Source: Halisarca cf. caerulea
Lineage: Eukaryota; Porifera; Demospongiae; Chondrillida; Halisarcidae
Assembly (NCBI GenBank): GCA_963170055.1
Contig: CAUJGJ010000371.1
Span: forward strand, 3,065,511 to 3,129,510
Length of the DNA: 64,000 nucleotides
Reading direction: 5' to 3'
The notes under the pieces are model-generated. The model ran no database searches. It saw only the letters and a list, made by a program, of their open reading frames with translations, and was not told the DNA's origin. Below are positions 1 to 13,193 of the stretch, one piece after another (the stretch's first letter is position 1; each line of letters starts with the position of its first letter). The position numbers and the translations under genes were made by a program.

Positions 1-145
1 GTTATAAAAATACTTTGTTCACTTTCTGCGATGTTTGAATTTTGACTATTTCATGCTCTTCTTAATTTTAAAGTAATGTTTCTAACGTTCTTATTTCCAA
101 AAGTTGTTTAAATACTTTGCAAATTTAAAATCTTGCTATTTGTTC
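1..145 (+). repeat. Reference monomer (unit 0) used for numbering
   Basis: This unit starts the window and sets the numbering used here; where the true unit begins is arbitrary. It matches the consensus except for c at position 29. Landmarks are TATAAAA at 3-9, TTTGTTC at 14-20 and again at 139-145, AAATACTTTG at 8-17 and again at 110-119, GCTCTTC at 55-61, the palindrome AACGTT at 84-89, TTTAAA at 107-112 and 124-129, and AAATTT at 121-126. The two constant CpGs are at 86-87 and across the junction 145/1; c29 creates a third at 29-30. The length is close to the DNA wrapped by one nucleosome core. Confidence 0.95.
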
Positions 146-3100
146 GTTATAAAAATACTTTGTTCACTTTCTGAGATGTTTGAATTTTGACTATTTCATG
201 CTCTTCTTAATTTTAAAGTAATGTTTCTAACGTTCTTATTTCCAAAAGTTGTTTAAATACTTTGCAAATTTAAAATCTTGCTATTTGTTCGTTATAAAAA
301 TACTTTGTTCATTTTCTGAGATGTTTGAATTTTGACTATTTCATGCTCTTCTTAATTTTTAAGTAATGTTTCTAACGTTCTTATTTCCAATAGTTGTGTA
401 AATACTTTGCAAATTTAAAATCTTGCTATTTGTTCGTTATAAAAATACTTTGTTCACTTTCTGAGATGTTTGAATTTTGACTATTTCATGCTCTTCTTAG
501 TTTTAAAGTAATGTTTCTAACGTTCTTATTTCCAAAAGTTGTTTAAATACTTTGCAAATTTAAAATCTTGCTATTTGTTCGTTTTAAAAATACTTTGTTC
601 ACTTTCTGAGATGTTTGAATTTTGACTATTTCATGCTCTTCTTAATTTTAAAGTAATGTTTCTAACGTTCTTATTTCCAAAAGTTGTTTAAATACTTTGC
701 AAATTTAAAATCTTGCTATTTGTTCGTTATAAAAATACTTTGTTCACTTTCTGAGATGTTTGAATTTTGACTATTTCATGCTCTTCTTAATTTTAAAGTA
801 ATGTTTCTAACGTTCTTATTTCCAAAAGTAGTTTAAATACTTTGCAAATTTAAAATCTTGCTATTTGTTCGTTATAAAAATACTTTGTTCACTTTCTGAG
901 ATGTTTGAATTTTGACTATTTCATGCTCTTCTTAGTTTTAAAGTAATGTTTCTAACGTTCTTATTTCCAAAAGTTGTTTAAATACTTTGCAAATTTAAAA
1001 TCTTGCTATTTGTTCGTTTTAAAAATACTTTGTTCACTTTCTGAGATGTTTGAATTTTGATTATTTCATGCTCTTCTAAATTTTAAAGTAATGTTTCTAA
1101 CGTTCTTATTTCCAAAAGTTGTTTAAATACTTTGCAAATTTAAAATCTTGCTATTTGTTCGTTATAAAAATACTTTGTTCATTTTCTGAGATGTTTGAAT
1201 TTTGACTATTTCATGCTCTTCTTAATTTTTAAGTAATGTTTCTAACGTTCTTATTTCCAATAGTTGTGTAAATACTTTGCAAATTTAAAATCTTGCTATT
1301 TGTTCGTTATAAAAATACTTTGTTCACTTTCTGAGATGTTTGAATTTTGACTATTTCATGCTCTTCTTAGTTTTAAAGTAATGTTTCTAACGTTCTTATT
1401 TCCAAAAGTTGTTTAAATACTTTGCAAATTTAAAATCTTGCTATTTGTTCGTTTTAAAAATACTTTGTTCACTTTCTGAGATGTTTGAATTTTGACTATT
1501 TCATGCTCTTCTTAATTTTTAAGTAATGTTTCTAACGTTCTTATTTCCAAAAGTTGTTTAAATACTTTGCAAATTTAAAATTTTGCTATTTGTTCGTTTT
1601 AAAAATACTTTGTTCACTTTCTGCGATGTTTGAATTTTGACTATTTCATGCTCTTCTTAATTTTAAAGTAATGTTTCTAACGTTCTTATTTCCAAAAGTT
1701 GTTTAAATACTTTGCAAATTTAAAATCTTGCTATTTGTTCGTTATAAAAATACTTTGTTCATTTTCTGAGATGTTTGAATTTTGACTATTTCATGCTCTT
1801 CTTAATTTTTAAGTAATGTTTCTAACGTTGTTATTTCCAAAAGTTGTTTAAATACTTTGAAAATTTAAAATCTTGCTATTTGTTCGTTATAAAAATACTT
1901 TGTTCACTTTCTGAGATGTTTGAATTTTCACTATTTCATGCTCTTCTTAATTTTAAAGTAATGTTTCTAACGTTCTTATTTCCAAAAGTAGTTTAAATAC
2001 TTTGCAAATTTAAAATCTTGCTATTTGTTCGTTATAAAAATACTTTGTTCACTTTCTGAGATGTTTGAATTTTGACTATTTCATGCTCTTCTTAATTTTA
2101 TAGTAATGTTTCTAACGTTCTTATTTCCAAAAGTTGTTTAAATACTTTGCAAAATTAAAATCTTGCTATTTGTTCGTTATAAAAATACTTTGTTCACTTT
2201 CTGAGATGTTTGAATTTTCACTATTTCATGCTCTTCTTAATTTTAAAGTAATGTTTCTAACGTTCTTATTTCCAAAAGTAGTTTAAATACTTTGCAAATT
2301 TAATATCTTGCTATTTGTTCGTTATAAAAATACTTTGTTCACTTTCTGCGATGTTTGAATTTTGACTATTTCATGCTCTTCTTAATTTTAAAGTAATGTT
2401 TCTAACGTTCTTATTTCCAAAAGTTGTTTAAATACTTTGCAAATTTAAAATCTTGCTATTTGTTCGTTATAAAAATACTTTGTTCACTTTCTGAGATGTT
2501 TGAATTTTGACTATTTCATGCTCTTCTTAATTTTAAAGTAATGTTTCTAACGTTCTTATTTCCAAAAGTAGTTTAAATACTTTGCAAATTTAAAATCTTG
2601 CTATTTGTTCGTTATAAAAATACTTTGTTCACTTTCTGAGATGTTTGAATTTTGACTATTTCATGCTCTTCTTAATTTTATAGTAATGTTTCTAACGTTC
2701 TTATTTCCAAAAGTTGTTTAAATACTTTGCAAAATTAAAATCTTGCTATTTGTTCGTTATAAAAATACTTTGTTCACTTTCTGCGATGTTTGAATTTTGA
2801 CTATTTCATGCTCTTCTTAATTTTAAAGTAATGTTTCTAACGTTCTTATTTCCAAAAGTAGTTTAAATACTTTGCAAATTTAAAATCTTGCTATTTGTTC
2901 GTTATAAAAATACTTTGTTCACTTTCTGCGATGTTTGAATTTTGACTATTTCATGCTCTTCTTAGTGTTAAAGTAATGTTTCTAACGTTCTTATTTCCAA
3001 AAGTTGTTTAAATACTTTGCAAATTTAAAATCTTGCTATTTGTTCGTTATAAAAATACTTTGTTCACTTTCTGAGATGTTTGAATTTTGACTATTTCATG

Positions 3101-3770
3101 CTCTTCTTAATTTTACGGTAATGTTTCTAACGTTCTTATTTCCAAAAGTTGCGTAAATACTTTGCAAATTTAAAATCTTGCTATTTGTTCGTTATAAAAA
3201 TACTTTGTTCACTTTCTGCGATGTTTGAATTTTGACTATTTCATGCTCTTCTTAGTTTTAAAGTAATGTTTCTAACGTTCTTATTTCCAAAAGTTGTTTA
3301 AATACTTTGCAAATTTAAAATCTTTCTATTTGTTCGTTTTAAAAATACTTTGTTCACTTTCTGAGATGTTTGAATTTTGACTATTTCATGCTCTTCTTAA
3401 TTTTAAAGTAATGTTTGTAACGTTCTTATTTCCAAATGTTGTTTAAATACTTTGCAAATTTAAAATCTTGCTATTTGTTCGTTTTAAAAATACTTTGTTC
3501 ACTTTCTGCGATGTTTGAATTTTGACTATTTCATGCTCTTCTTAATTTTAAAGTAATGTTTCTAACGTTCTTATTTCCAAAAGTTGTTTAAATACTTTGC
3601 AAATTTAAAATCTTGCTATTTGTTCGTTTTAAAAATACTTTGTTCACTTTCTGAGGTGTTTGAATTTTGACTATTTCATGCTCTTCTTAATTTTAAAGTA
3701 ATGTTTCTAACGTTCTTATTTCCAAAAGTTGTTTAAATACTTTGCAAATTTAAAATCTTGCTATTTGTTC

Positions 3771-3914
3771 GTTATAAAAAACTTTGTTCACTTTCTGAGA
3801 TGTTTGAATTTTGACTATTTCATGCTCTTCTTAATTTTAAAGTAATGTTTCTAACGTTCTTATTTCCAAAAGTTGTTTAAATACTTTGCAAATTTAAAAT
3901 CTTGCTATTTGTTC
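3771..3914 (+). repeat. 144-bp monomer with single-base deletion
   Basis: The T at monomer position 11 is missing (AAAAA-ACTTTG instead of AAAAATACTTTG), and all following monomer starts move by one base. It is one of only three length changes before 54.2 kb. No other unit shares it, so it has not been propagated by HOR amplification, or it is a sequencing error. Confidence 0.9.
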
Positions 3915-5654
3915 GTTTTAAAAATACTTTGTTCACTTTCTGAGGTGTTTGAATTTTGACTATTTCATGCTCTTCTTAATTTTAAAGTAATGTTTCTAAC
4001 GTTCTTATTTCCAAAAGTTGTGTAAATACTTTGCAAATTTAAAATCTTGCTATTTGTTCGTTTTAAAAATACTTTGTTCACTTTCTGCGATGTTTGAATT
4101 TTGACTATTTCATGCTCTTCTTAATTTTAAAGTAATGTTTCTAACGTTCTTATTTCCAAAAGTTGTTTAAATACTTTGCAAATTTAAAATCTTGCTATTT
4201 GTTCGTTATAAAAATACTTTGTTCACTTTCTGCGATGTTTGAATTTTGACTATTTCATGCTCTTCTTAATTTTAAAGTAATGTTTCTAACGTTCTTATTT
4301 CCAAAAGTAGTTTAAATACTTTGCAAATTTAAAATCTTGCTATTTGTTCGTTATAAAAATACTTTGTTCACTTTCTGCGATGTTTGAATTTTGACTATTT
4401 CATGCTCTTCTTAATTTTAAAGTAATGTTTCTAACGTTCTTATTTCCAAAAGTAGTTTAAATACTTTGCAAATTTAAAATCTTGCTATTTGTTCGTTATA
4501 AAAATACTTTGTTCACTTTCTGAGATGTTTGAATTTTGACTATTTCATGCTCTTCTTAATTTTAAAGTAATGTTTCTAACGTTCTTATTTCCAAAAGTTG
4601 TTTAAATACTTTGCAAATTTAAAATCTTGCTATTTGTTCGTTTTAAAAATACTTTGTTCACTTTCTGAGGTGTTTGAATTTTGACTATTTCATGCTCTTC
4701 TTAATTTTAAAGTAATGTTTCTAACGTTCTTATTTCCAAAAGTTGTGTAAATACTTTGCAAATTTAAAATCTTGCTATTTGTTCGTTTTAAAAATACTTT
4801 GTTCACTTTCTGCGATGTTTGAATTTTGACTATTTCATGCTCTTCTTAATTTTAAAGTAATGTTTCTAACGTTCTTATTTCCAAAAGTAGTTTAAATACT
4901 TTGCAAATTTAAAATCTTGCTATTTGTTCGTTATAAAAATACTTTGTTCACTTTCTGCGATGTTTGAATTTTGACTATTTCATGCTCTTCTTAATTTTAA
5001 AGTAATGTTTCTAACGTTCTTATTTCCAAAAGTTGTTTAAATACTTTGCAAATTTAAAATCTTGCTATTTGTTCGTTTTAAAAATACTTTGTTCACTTTC
5101 TGCGATGTTTGAATTTTGACTATTTCATGCTCTTCTTAATTTTTAAGTAATGTTTCTAACGTTCTTATTTCCAAAAGTTGTTTAAATACTTTGCAAATTT
5201 AAAATCTTGCTATTTGTTCGTTTTAAAAATACTTTGTTCACTTTCTGAGATGTTTGAATTTTGACTATTTCATGCTCTTCTTAATTTTAAAGTAATGTTT
5301 CTAACGTTCTTATTTCCAAAAGTAGTTTAAATACTTTGCAAATTTAAAATCTTGCTATTTGTTCGTTTTAAAAATACTTTGTTCACTTTCTGAGATGTTT
5401 GAATTTTGACTATTTCATGCTCTTCTTAATTTTAAAGTAATGTTTCTAACGTTCTTATTTCCAAAAGTTGTTTAAATACTTTGCAAATTTAAAATCTTGC
5501 TATTTGTTCGTTTTAAAAATACTTTGTTCACTTTCTGAGATGTTTGAATTTTGACTATTTCATGCTCTTCTTAATTTTAAAGTAATGTTTCTAACGTTCT
5601 TATTTCCAAAAGTAGTTTAAATACTTTGCAAATTTAAAATCTTGCTATTTGTTC

Positions 5655-5798
5655 GTTATAAAAATACTTATTCACTTTCTGAGATGTTTGAATTTTGACT
5701 ATTTCATGCTCTTCTTAATTTTAAAGTAATGTTTCTAACGTTCTTATTTCCAAAAGTTGTTTAAATACTTTGCAAATTTAAAATCTTGCTATTTGTTC
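5655..5798 (+). repeat. 144-bp monomer with TG to A change
   Basis: ACTTTGTTCAC reads ACTTATTCAC, so positions 16-17 are replaced by a single A. This shifts the phase by one base until an insertion at 13320 restores it. It is found once in the window. The next unit, at 5799, begins a block whose alleles recur near 29.3 and 31.5 kb. Confidence 0.9.
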
Positions 5799-8118
5799 GT
5801 TATAAAAATACTTTGTTCACTTTCTGAGATGTTTGAATTTTGACTATTTCATACTCTTCTTAATTTTAAAGTAATGTTTCTAACGTTCTTATTTCCAAAA
5901 GTTGTTTAAATACTTTGCAAATTTAAAATCTTGCTATTTCTTCGTTTTAAAAATACTTTGTTCATTTTCTGAGATGCTTGAATTTTGACTATTTCATGCT
6001 CTTCTTAATTTTAAAGTAATGTTTCTAACGTTCTTATTTCCAAAAGTTGTTTAAATACTTTGCAAATTTAAAATCTTGCTATTTGTTCGTTTTAAAAATA
6101 CTTTGTTCACTTTCTGCGATGTTTGAATTTTGACTATTTCATGCTCTTCTTAATTTTAAAGTAATGTTTCTAACGTTCTTATTTCCAAAAGTAGTTTAAA
6201 TACTTTGCAAATTTAAAATCTTGCTATTTGTTCTTTATAAAAATACTTTGTTCACCTTCTGAGATGTTTGAATTTTGACTATTTCATGCTCTTCTTAATT
6301 TTAAAGTAATGTTTCTAACGTTCTTATTTCCAAAAGTAGTTTAAATACTTTGCAAATTTAAAATCTTGCTATTTGTTCTTTATAAAAATACTTTGTTCAC
6401 CTTCTGAGATGTTTGAATTTTGACTATTTCATGCTCTTCTTAATTTTAAAGTAATGTTTCTAACGTTCTTATTTCCAAAAGTTGTTTAAATACTTTGCAA
6501 ATTTAAAATCTTGCTATTTGTTCGTTATAAAAATACTTTGTTCACTTTCTGAGATGTTTGAATTTTGACTATTTCATGCTCTTCTTAATTTTAAAGTAAA
6601 GTTTCTAACGTTCTTATTTCCAAAAGTGTTTTAAATACTTTGCAAATTTAAAATCTTGCTATTTGTTCGTTATAAAAATACTTTGTTCATTTTCTGAGAT
6701 GCTTGAATTTTGACTATTTCATGCTCTTCTTAATTTTAAAGTAATGTTTCTAACGTTCTTATTTCCAAAAGTTGTTTAAATACTTTGCAAATTTAAAATC
6801 TTGCTATTTGTTCGTTTTAAAAATACTTTGTTCACTTTCTGCGATGTTTGAATTTTGACTATTTCATGCTCTTCTTAATTTTAAAGTAATGTTTCTAACG
6901 TTCTTATTTCCAAAAGTAGTTTAAATACTTTGCAAATTTAAAATCTTGCTATTTGTTCTTTATAAAAATACTTTGTTCACCTTCTGAGATGTTTGAATTT
7001 TGACTATTTCATGCTCTTCTTAATTTTAAAGTAATGTTTCTAACGTTCTTATTTCCAAAAGTTGTTTAAATACTTTGCAAATTTAAAATCTTGCTATTTG
7101 TTCGTTATAAAAATACTTTGTTCACTTTCTGAGATGTTTGAATTTTGACTATTTCATGCTCTTCTTAATTTTAAAGTAAAGTTTCTAACGTTCTTATTTC
7201 CAAAAGTGATTTAAATACTTTGCAAATTTAAAATCTTGCTATTTGTTCGTTATAAAAATACTTTGTTCACTTTCTGCGATGTTTGAATTTTGACTATTTC
7301 ATGCTCTTCTTAATTTTAAAGTAATGTTTCTAACGTTCTTATTTCCAAAAGTAGTTTAAATACTTTGCAAATTTAAAATCTTGCTATTTGTTCTTTATAA
7401 AAATACTTTGTTCACCTTCTGAGATGTTTGAATTTTGACTATTTCATGCTCTTCTTAATTTTAAAGTAATGTTTCTAACGTTCTTATTTCCAAAAGTTGT
7501 TTAAATACTTTGCAAATTTAATATCTTGCTATTTGTTCGTTATAAAAATACTTTGTTCACTTTCTGAGATGTTTGAATTTTGACTATTTCATGCTCTTCT
7601 TAATTTTAAAGTAAAGTTTCTAACGTTCTTATTTCCAAAAGTGGTTTAAATACTTTGCAAATTTAAAATCTTGCTATTTGTTCGTTATAAAAATACTTTG
7701 TTCACTTTCTGCGATGTTTGAATTTTGACTATTTCATGCTCTTCTTAATTTTAAAGTAATGTTTCTAACGTTCTTATTTCCAAAAGTAGTTTAAATACTT
7801 TGCAAATTTAAAATCTTGCTATTTGTTCGTTATAAAAATACTTTGTTCACTTTCTGAGATGTTTGAATTTTGACTATTTCATGCTCTTCTTAATTTTAAA
7901 GTAATGTTTCTAACGTTCTTATTTCCAAAAGTTGTTTAAATACTTTGCAAATTTAAAATCTTGCTATTTGTTCGTTTTAAAAATACTTTGTTCACTTTCT
8001 GCGATGTTTGAATTTTGACTATTTCATGCTCTTCTTAATTTTAAAGTAATGTTTGTAACGTTTTTATTTCCAAAAGTTGTTTAAATACTTTGCAAATTTA
8101 AAATCTTGCTATTTGTTC
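5799..8118 (+). repeat. Short 3- and 5-mer HORs with t1/c23 monomers
   Basis: Three monomer types recur in order: c29+a105; t1+c23 (reads TTCTTTAT then CACCTT); and a77 with g105 or a106. The triplet 6814-7248 is followed by 7249-7683, a 435-bp trimer. A longer phase also shows: units at 5944 and 6669 both carry t22+c34 and are followed by the same types, giving a 5-mer in which the second copy has one t1/c23 unit fewer. The unit at 5799 has a55 (CATACTC) and ends in c142, and is followed by a t4+t22+c34 unit. That order recurs at 29290 and 31465. Confidence 0.75.
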
Positions 8119-10293
8119 GTTTTAAAAATACTTTGTTCACTTTCTGCGATGTTTGAATTTTGACTATTTCATGCTCTTCTTAATTTTAAAGTAATGTTTG
8201 TAACGTTTTTATTTCTAAAAGTAGTTTAAATACTTTGCAAATTTAAAATCTTGCTATTTGTTCGTTATAAAAATACTTTGTTCACTTTCTGAGATGTTTG
8301 AATTTTGACTATTTCATGCTCTTCTTAATTTTAAAGTAATGTTTCTAACGTTCTTATTTCCAAAAGTTGTTTAAATACTTTGCAAATTTAAAATCTTGCT
8401 ATTTGTTCGTTATAAAAATGCTTTGTTCACTTTCTGAGATGTTTGAATTTTGACTATTTCATGCTCTTCTTAATTTTAAAGTAATGTTTCTAACGTTCTT
8501 ATTTCCAAAAGTTGTTTAAATACTTTGCAAATTTAAAATCTTGCTATTTGTTCGTTATAAAAATACTTTGTTCACCTTCTGAGATGTTTGAATTTTGACT
8601 ATTTCATGCTCTTCTTAATTTTAAAGTAATGTTTCTAACGTTCTTATTTCCAAAAGTTGTTTAAATACTTTGCAAATTTAAAATCTTGCTATTTGTTCGT
8701 TATAAAAATACTTTGTTCACTTTCTGAGATGTTTGAATTTTGACTATTTCATGCTCTTCTTAATTTTAAAGTAATGTTTCTAACGTTCTTATTTCCAAAA
8801 GTTGTTTAAATACTTTGCAAATTTAAAATCTTGCTATTTGTTCGTTTTAAAAATACTTTGTTCACTTTCTGAGGTGTTTGAATTTTGACTATTTCATGCT
8901 CTTCTTAATTTTAAAGTAATGTTTCTAACGTTCTTATTTCCAAAAGTAGTTTAAATACTTTGAAAATTTAAAATCTTGCTATTTGTTCATTATAAAAATA
9001 CTTTGTTCACTTTCTGAGTAGTTTGAATTTTCACTATTTCATGCTCTTCTTAATTTTAAAGTAATGTTTCTAACGTTCTTATTTCCAAAAGTAGTTTAAA
9101 TACTTTGCAAATTTAAAATCTTGCTATTTATTCGTTTTAAAAATACTTTGTTCACTTTCTGAGATGTTTGAATTTTGACTATTTCATGCTCTTCTTAATT
9201 TTAAAGTAATGTTTCTAACGTTCGTATTTCCAAAAGTTGTTTAAATACTTTGCAAATTTAAAATCTTGCTATTTGTTCGTTTTAAAAATACTTTGTTCAC
9301 TTTCTGCGATGTTTGAATTTTGACTATTTCATGCTCTTCTTAATTTTAAAGTAATGTTTGTAACGTTTTTATTTCTAAAAGTAGTTTAAATACTTTGCAA
9401 ATTTAAAATCTTGCTATTTGTTCGTTATAAAAATACTTTGTTCACTTTCTGAGATGTTTGAATTTTGACTATTTCATGCTCTTCTTAATTTTAAAGTAAT
9501 GTTTCTAACGTTCTTATTTCCAAAAGTTGTTTAAATACTTTGCAAATTTAAAATCTTGCTATTTGTTCGTTATAAAAATACTTTGTTCACCTTCTGAGAT
9601 GTTTGAATTTTGACTATTTCATGCTCTTCTTAATTTTAAAGTAATGTTTCTAACGTTCTTATTTCCAAAAGTTGTTTAAATACTTTGCAAATTTAAAATC
9701 TTGCTATTTGTTCGTTATAAAAATACTTTGTTCACTTTCTGAGATGTTTGAATTTTGACTATTTCATGCTCTTCTTAATTTTAAAGTAATGTTTCTAACG
9801 TTCTTTTTTCCAAAAGTTGTTTAAATACTTTGCAAATTTAAAATCTTGCTATTTGTTCGTTTTAAAAATACTTTGTTCACTTTCTGAGGTGTTTGAATTT
9901 TGACTATTTCATGCTCTTCTTAATTTTAAAGTAATGTTTCTAACGTTCTTATTTCCAAAAGTAGTTTAAATACTTTGAAAATTTAAAATCTTGCTATTTG
10001 TTCATTATAAAAATACTTTGTTCACTTTCTGAGTAGTTTGAATTTTCACTATTTCATGCTCTTCTTAATTTTAAAGTAATGTTTCTAACGTTCTTATTTC
10101 CAAAAGTAGTTTAAATACTTTGCAAATTTAAAATCTTGCTATTTATTCGTTTTAAAAATACTTTGTTCACTTTCTGAGATGTTTGAATTTTGACTATTTC
10201 ATGCTCTTCTTAATTTTAAAGTAATGTTTCTAACGTTCTTATTTCCAAAAGTAGTTTAAATACTTTGAAAATTTAAAATCTTGCTATTTGTTC
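8119..10293 (+). repeat. 8/7-mer HOR, two copies
   Basis: Units at 8119 and 9279 both carry c29+g82+t90+t98+a105. The order after each is the same: plain unit, c23 unit (8554, 9569), plain unit, t4+g31+a105 with a120 (8844, 9859), then an a1+c44 unit with AT swapped to TA at positions 31-32 (8989, 10004). Copy one is 8119-9278 (eight monomers, including an extra unit at 8409 with g12). Copy two starts at 9279 and is shorter. A third TA-swapped unit at 10294 indicates a further local 2-mer duplication. Confidence 0.75.
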
Positions 10294-10728
10294 ATTATAA
10301 AAATACTTTGTTCACTTTCTGAGTAGTTTGAATTTTCACTATTTCATGCTCTTCTTAATTTTAAAGTAATGTTTCTAACGTTCTTATTTCCAAAAGTTGT
10401 TTAAATACTTTGCAAAATTAAAATCTTGCTATTTGTTCGTTTTAAAAATACTTTGTTCACTTTCTGAGATGTTTGAATTTTGACTATTTCATGCTCTTCT
10501 TAATTTTAAAGTAATGTTTCTAACGTTCGTATTTCCAAAAGTTGTTTAAATACTTTGCAAATTTAAAATCTTGCTATTTGTTCGTTATAAAAATACTTTG
10601 TTCACTTTCTGAGATGTTTGAATTTTGACTATTTCATGCTCTTCTTAATTTTAAAGTAATGTTTCTAACGTTCTTATTTCCAAAAGTTGTTTAAATACTT
10701 TGCAAATTTAAAATCTTGCTATTTGTTC

Positions 10729-13193
10729 GTTTTAAATATACTTTGTTCATTTTCTGAGATGCTTGAATTTTGACTATTTCATGCTCTTCTTAATTTTAAA
10801 GTAAAGTTTCTAACGTTCTTATTTCCAAAAGTAGTTTAAATACTTTGCAAATTTAAAATCTTGCTATTTGTTCGTTTTAAAAATACTTTGTTCACTTTCT
10901 GAGATGTTTGAATTTTGACTATTTCATGCTCTTCTTAATTTTAAAGTAATGTTTCTAACGTTCTTATTTCCAAAAGTTGTTTAAATACTTTGCAAATTTA
11001 AAATCTTGCTATTTGTTCGTTTTAAAAATACTTTGTTCATTTTCTGAGATGCTTGAATTTTGACTATTTCATGCTCTTCTTAATTTTAAAGTAATGTTTC
11101 TAACGTTCTTATTTCCAAAAGTTGTTTAAATACTTTGCAAATTTAAAATCTTGCTATTTGTTCGTTATAAAAATACTTTGTTCACTTTCTGAGATGTTTG
11201 AATTTTGACTATTTCATGCTCTTCTTAATTTTAAAGTAATGTTTCTAACGTTCTTATTTCCAAAAGTTGTTTAAATACTTTGCAAATTTAAAATCTTGCT
11301 ATTTGTTCGTTATAAAAATACTTTGTTCACTTTCTGCGATGTTTGAATTTTGACTATTTCATGCTCTTCTTAATTTTAAAGTAATGTTTCTAACGTTCTT
11401 ATTTCCAAAAGTTGTTTAAATACTTTGCAAATTTAAAATCTTGCTATTTGTTCGTTATAAAAATACTTTGTTCACTTTCTGAGATGTTTGAATTTTGACT
11501 ATTTCATGCTCTTCTTAATTTTAAAGTAATGTTTCTAACGTTCTTATTTCCAAAAGTTGTTTAAATACTTTGCAAATTTAAAATCTTGCTATTTGTTCGT
11601 TTTAAAAATACTTTGTTCACTTTCTGAGGTGTTTGAATTTTGACTATTTCATGCTCTTCTTAATTTTAAAGTAATGTTTGTAACGTTCTTATTTCCAAAA
11701 GTAGTTTAAATACTTTGCAAATTTAAAATCTTGCTATTTGTTCGTTTTAAAAATACTTTGTTCACTTTCTGCGATGTTTGAATTTTGACTATTTCATGCT
11801 CTTCTTAATTTTAAAGTAATGTTTGTAACGTTTTTATTTCTAAAAGTAGTTTAAATACTTTGCAAATTTAAAATCTTGCTATTTGTTCGTTATAAAAATA
11901 CTTTGTTCACTTTCTGAGATGTTTGAATTTTGACTATTTCATGCTCTTCTTAATTTTAAAGTAATGTTTCTAACGTTCTTATTTCCAAAAGTAGTTTAAA
12001 TACTTTGCAAATTTAAAATCTTGCTATTTGTTCGTTATAAAAATACTTTGTTCACTTTCTGCGATGTTTGAATTTTGACTATTTCATGCTCTTCTTAATT
12101 TTAAAGTAATGTTTCTAACGTTCTTATTTCCAAAAGTTGTTTAAATACTTTGCAAATTTAAAATCTTGCTATTTGTTCGTTATAAAAATACTTTGTTCAC
12201 TTTCTGAGATGTTTGAATTTTGACTATTTCATGCTCTTCTTAATTTTAAAGTAATGTTTCTAACGTTCTTATTTCCAAAAGTTGTTTAAATACTTTGCAA
12301 ATTTAAAATCTTGCTATTTGTTCGTTTTAAATATACTTTGTTCATTTTCTGAGATGCTTGAATTTTGACTATTTCATGCTCTTCTTAATTTTAAAGTAAA
12401 GTTTCTAACGTTCTTATTTCCAAAAGTAGTTTAAATACTTTGCAAATTTAAAATATTGCTATTTGTTCGTTTTAAAAATACTTTGTTCACTTTCTGAGAT
12501 GTTTGAATTTTGACTATTTCATGCTCTTCTTAATTTTAAAGTAATGTTTCTAACGTTCTTATTTCCAAAAGTTGTTTAAATACTTTGCAAATTTAAAATC
12601 TTGCTATTTGTTCGTTTTAAAAATACTTTGTTCATTTTCTGAGATGCTTGAATTTTGACTATTTCATGCTCTTCTTAATTTTAAAGTAATGTTTCTAACG
12701 TTCTTATTTCCAAAAGTTGTTTAAATACTTTGCAAATTTAAAATCTTGCTATTTGTTCGTTATAAAAATACTTTGTTCACTTTCTGAGATGTTTGAATTT
12801 TGACTATTTCATGCTCTTCTTAATTTTAAAGTAATGTTTCTAACGTTCTTATTTCCAAAAGTAGTTTAAATACTTTGCAAATTTAAAATCTTGCTATTTG
12901 TTCGTTATAAAAATACTTTGTTCACTTTCTGAGATGTTTGAATTTTGACTATTTCATGCTCTTCTTAATTTTAAAGTAATGTTTCTAACGTTCTTATTTC
13001 CAAAAGTTGTTTAAATACTTTGCAAATTTAAAATCTTGCTATTTGTTCGTTTTAAAAATACTTTGTTCACTTTCTGAGGTGTTTGAATTTTGACTATTTC
13101 ATGCTCTTCTTAATTTTAAAGTAATGTTTGTAACGTTCTTATTTCCAAAAGTAGTTTAAATACTTTGCAAATTTAAAATCTTGCTATTTGTTC
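10729..13193 (+). repeat. 11/10-mer HOR, two copies
   Basis: The copies begin with a distinctive unit at 10729 and 12324: t4, t9 (AAATATAC), t22, c34, a77, a105. Each is followed by t4 units, a t22+c34 unit (11019, 12614), plain units, a t4+g31+g82 unit (11599, 13049) and then a c29+g82+t90+t98 unit (11744, 13194). The first copy has an additional c29 unit at 11309, so spacing is 1595 bp at the left end but 1450 bp at the right. A single-monomer gain or loss by unequal exchange explains this. Confidence 0.8.

Larger units (their letters stand above)
1..5654 (+). repeat. Left, more diverged satellite segment (39 monomers)
   Basis: Units here carry many alleles seen rarely or never further right: g65 (TTAGTTTT) near 500, 935, 1370, 2965 and 3255; t70 (TTTTTAAG) near 360, 1230, 1525 and 1810; t101+g108 near 390 and 1260; t71 near 2100 and 2680; and one-off changes such as g90 at about 1830 and a CGG change near 3117. 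Order is only partly periodic: units at 291 and 436 match those at 1161 and 1306 (870 bp, six monomers apart), and units at 2031 and 2611 match (four apart). Weaker homogenisation and more private variants are expected towards the edge of an array or in an older layer, so the edge may lie to the left. That direction is inferred. Confidence 0.75.

Noticed and set aside
139..144. AATAAA polyadenylation signal on the minus strand in a142 units
   Set aside because: The hexamer arises by one base change in an AT-rich unit and there is no transcript or ORF for it to end.
143..160. CENP-B box
   Set aside because: The junction reads TTCG, four bases, then A, which fits the first half of the motif, but the CGGG half is absent (AATA instead). 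A half match in AT-rich DNA is not evidence.
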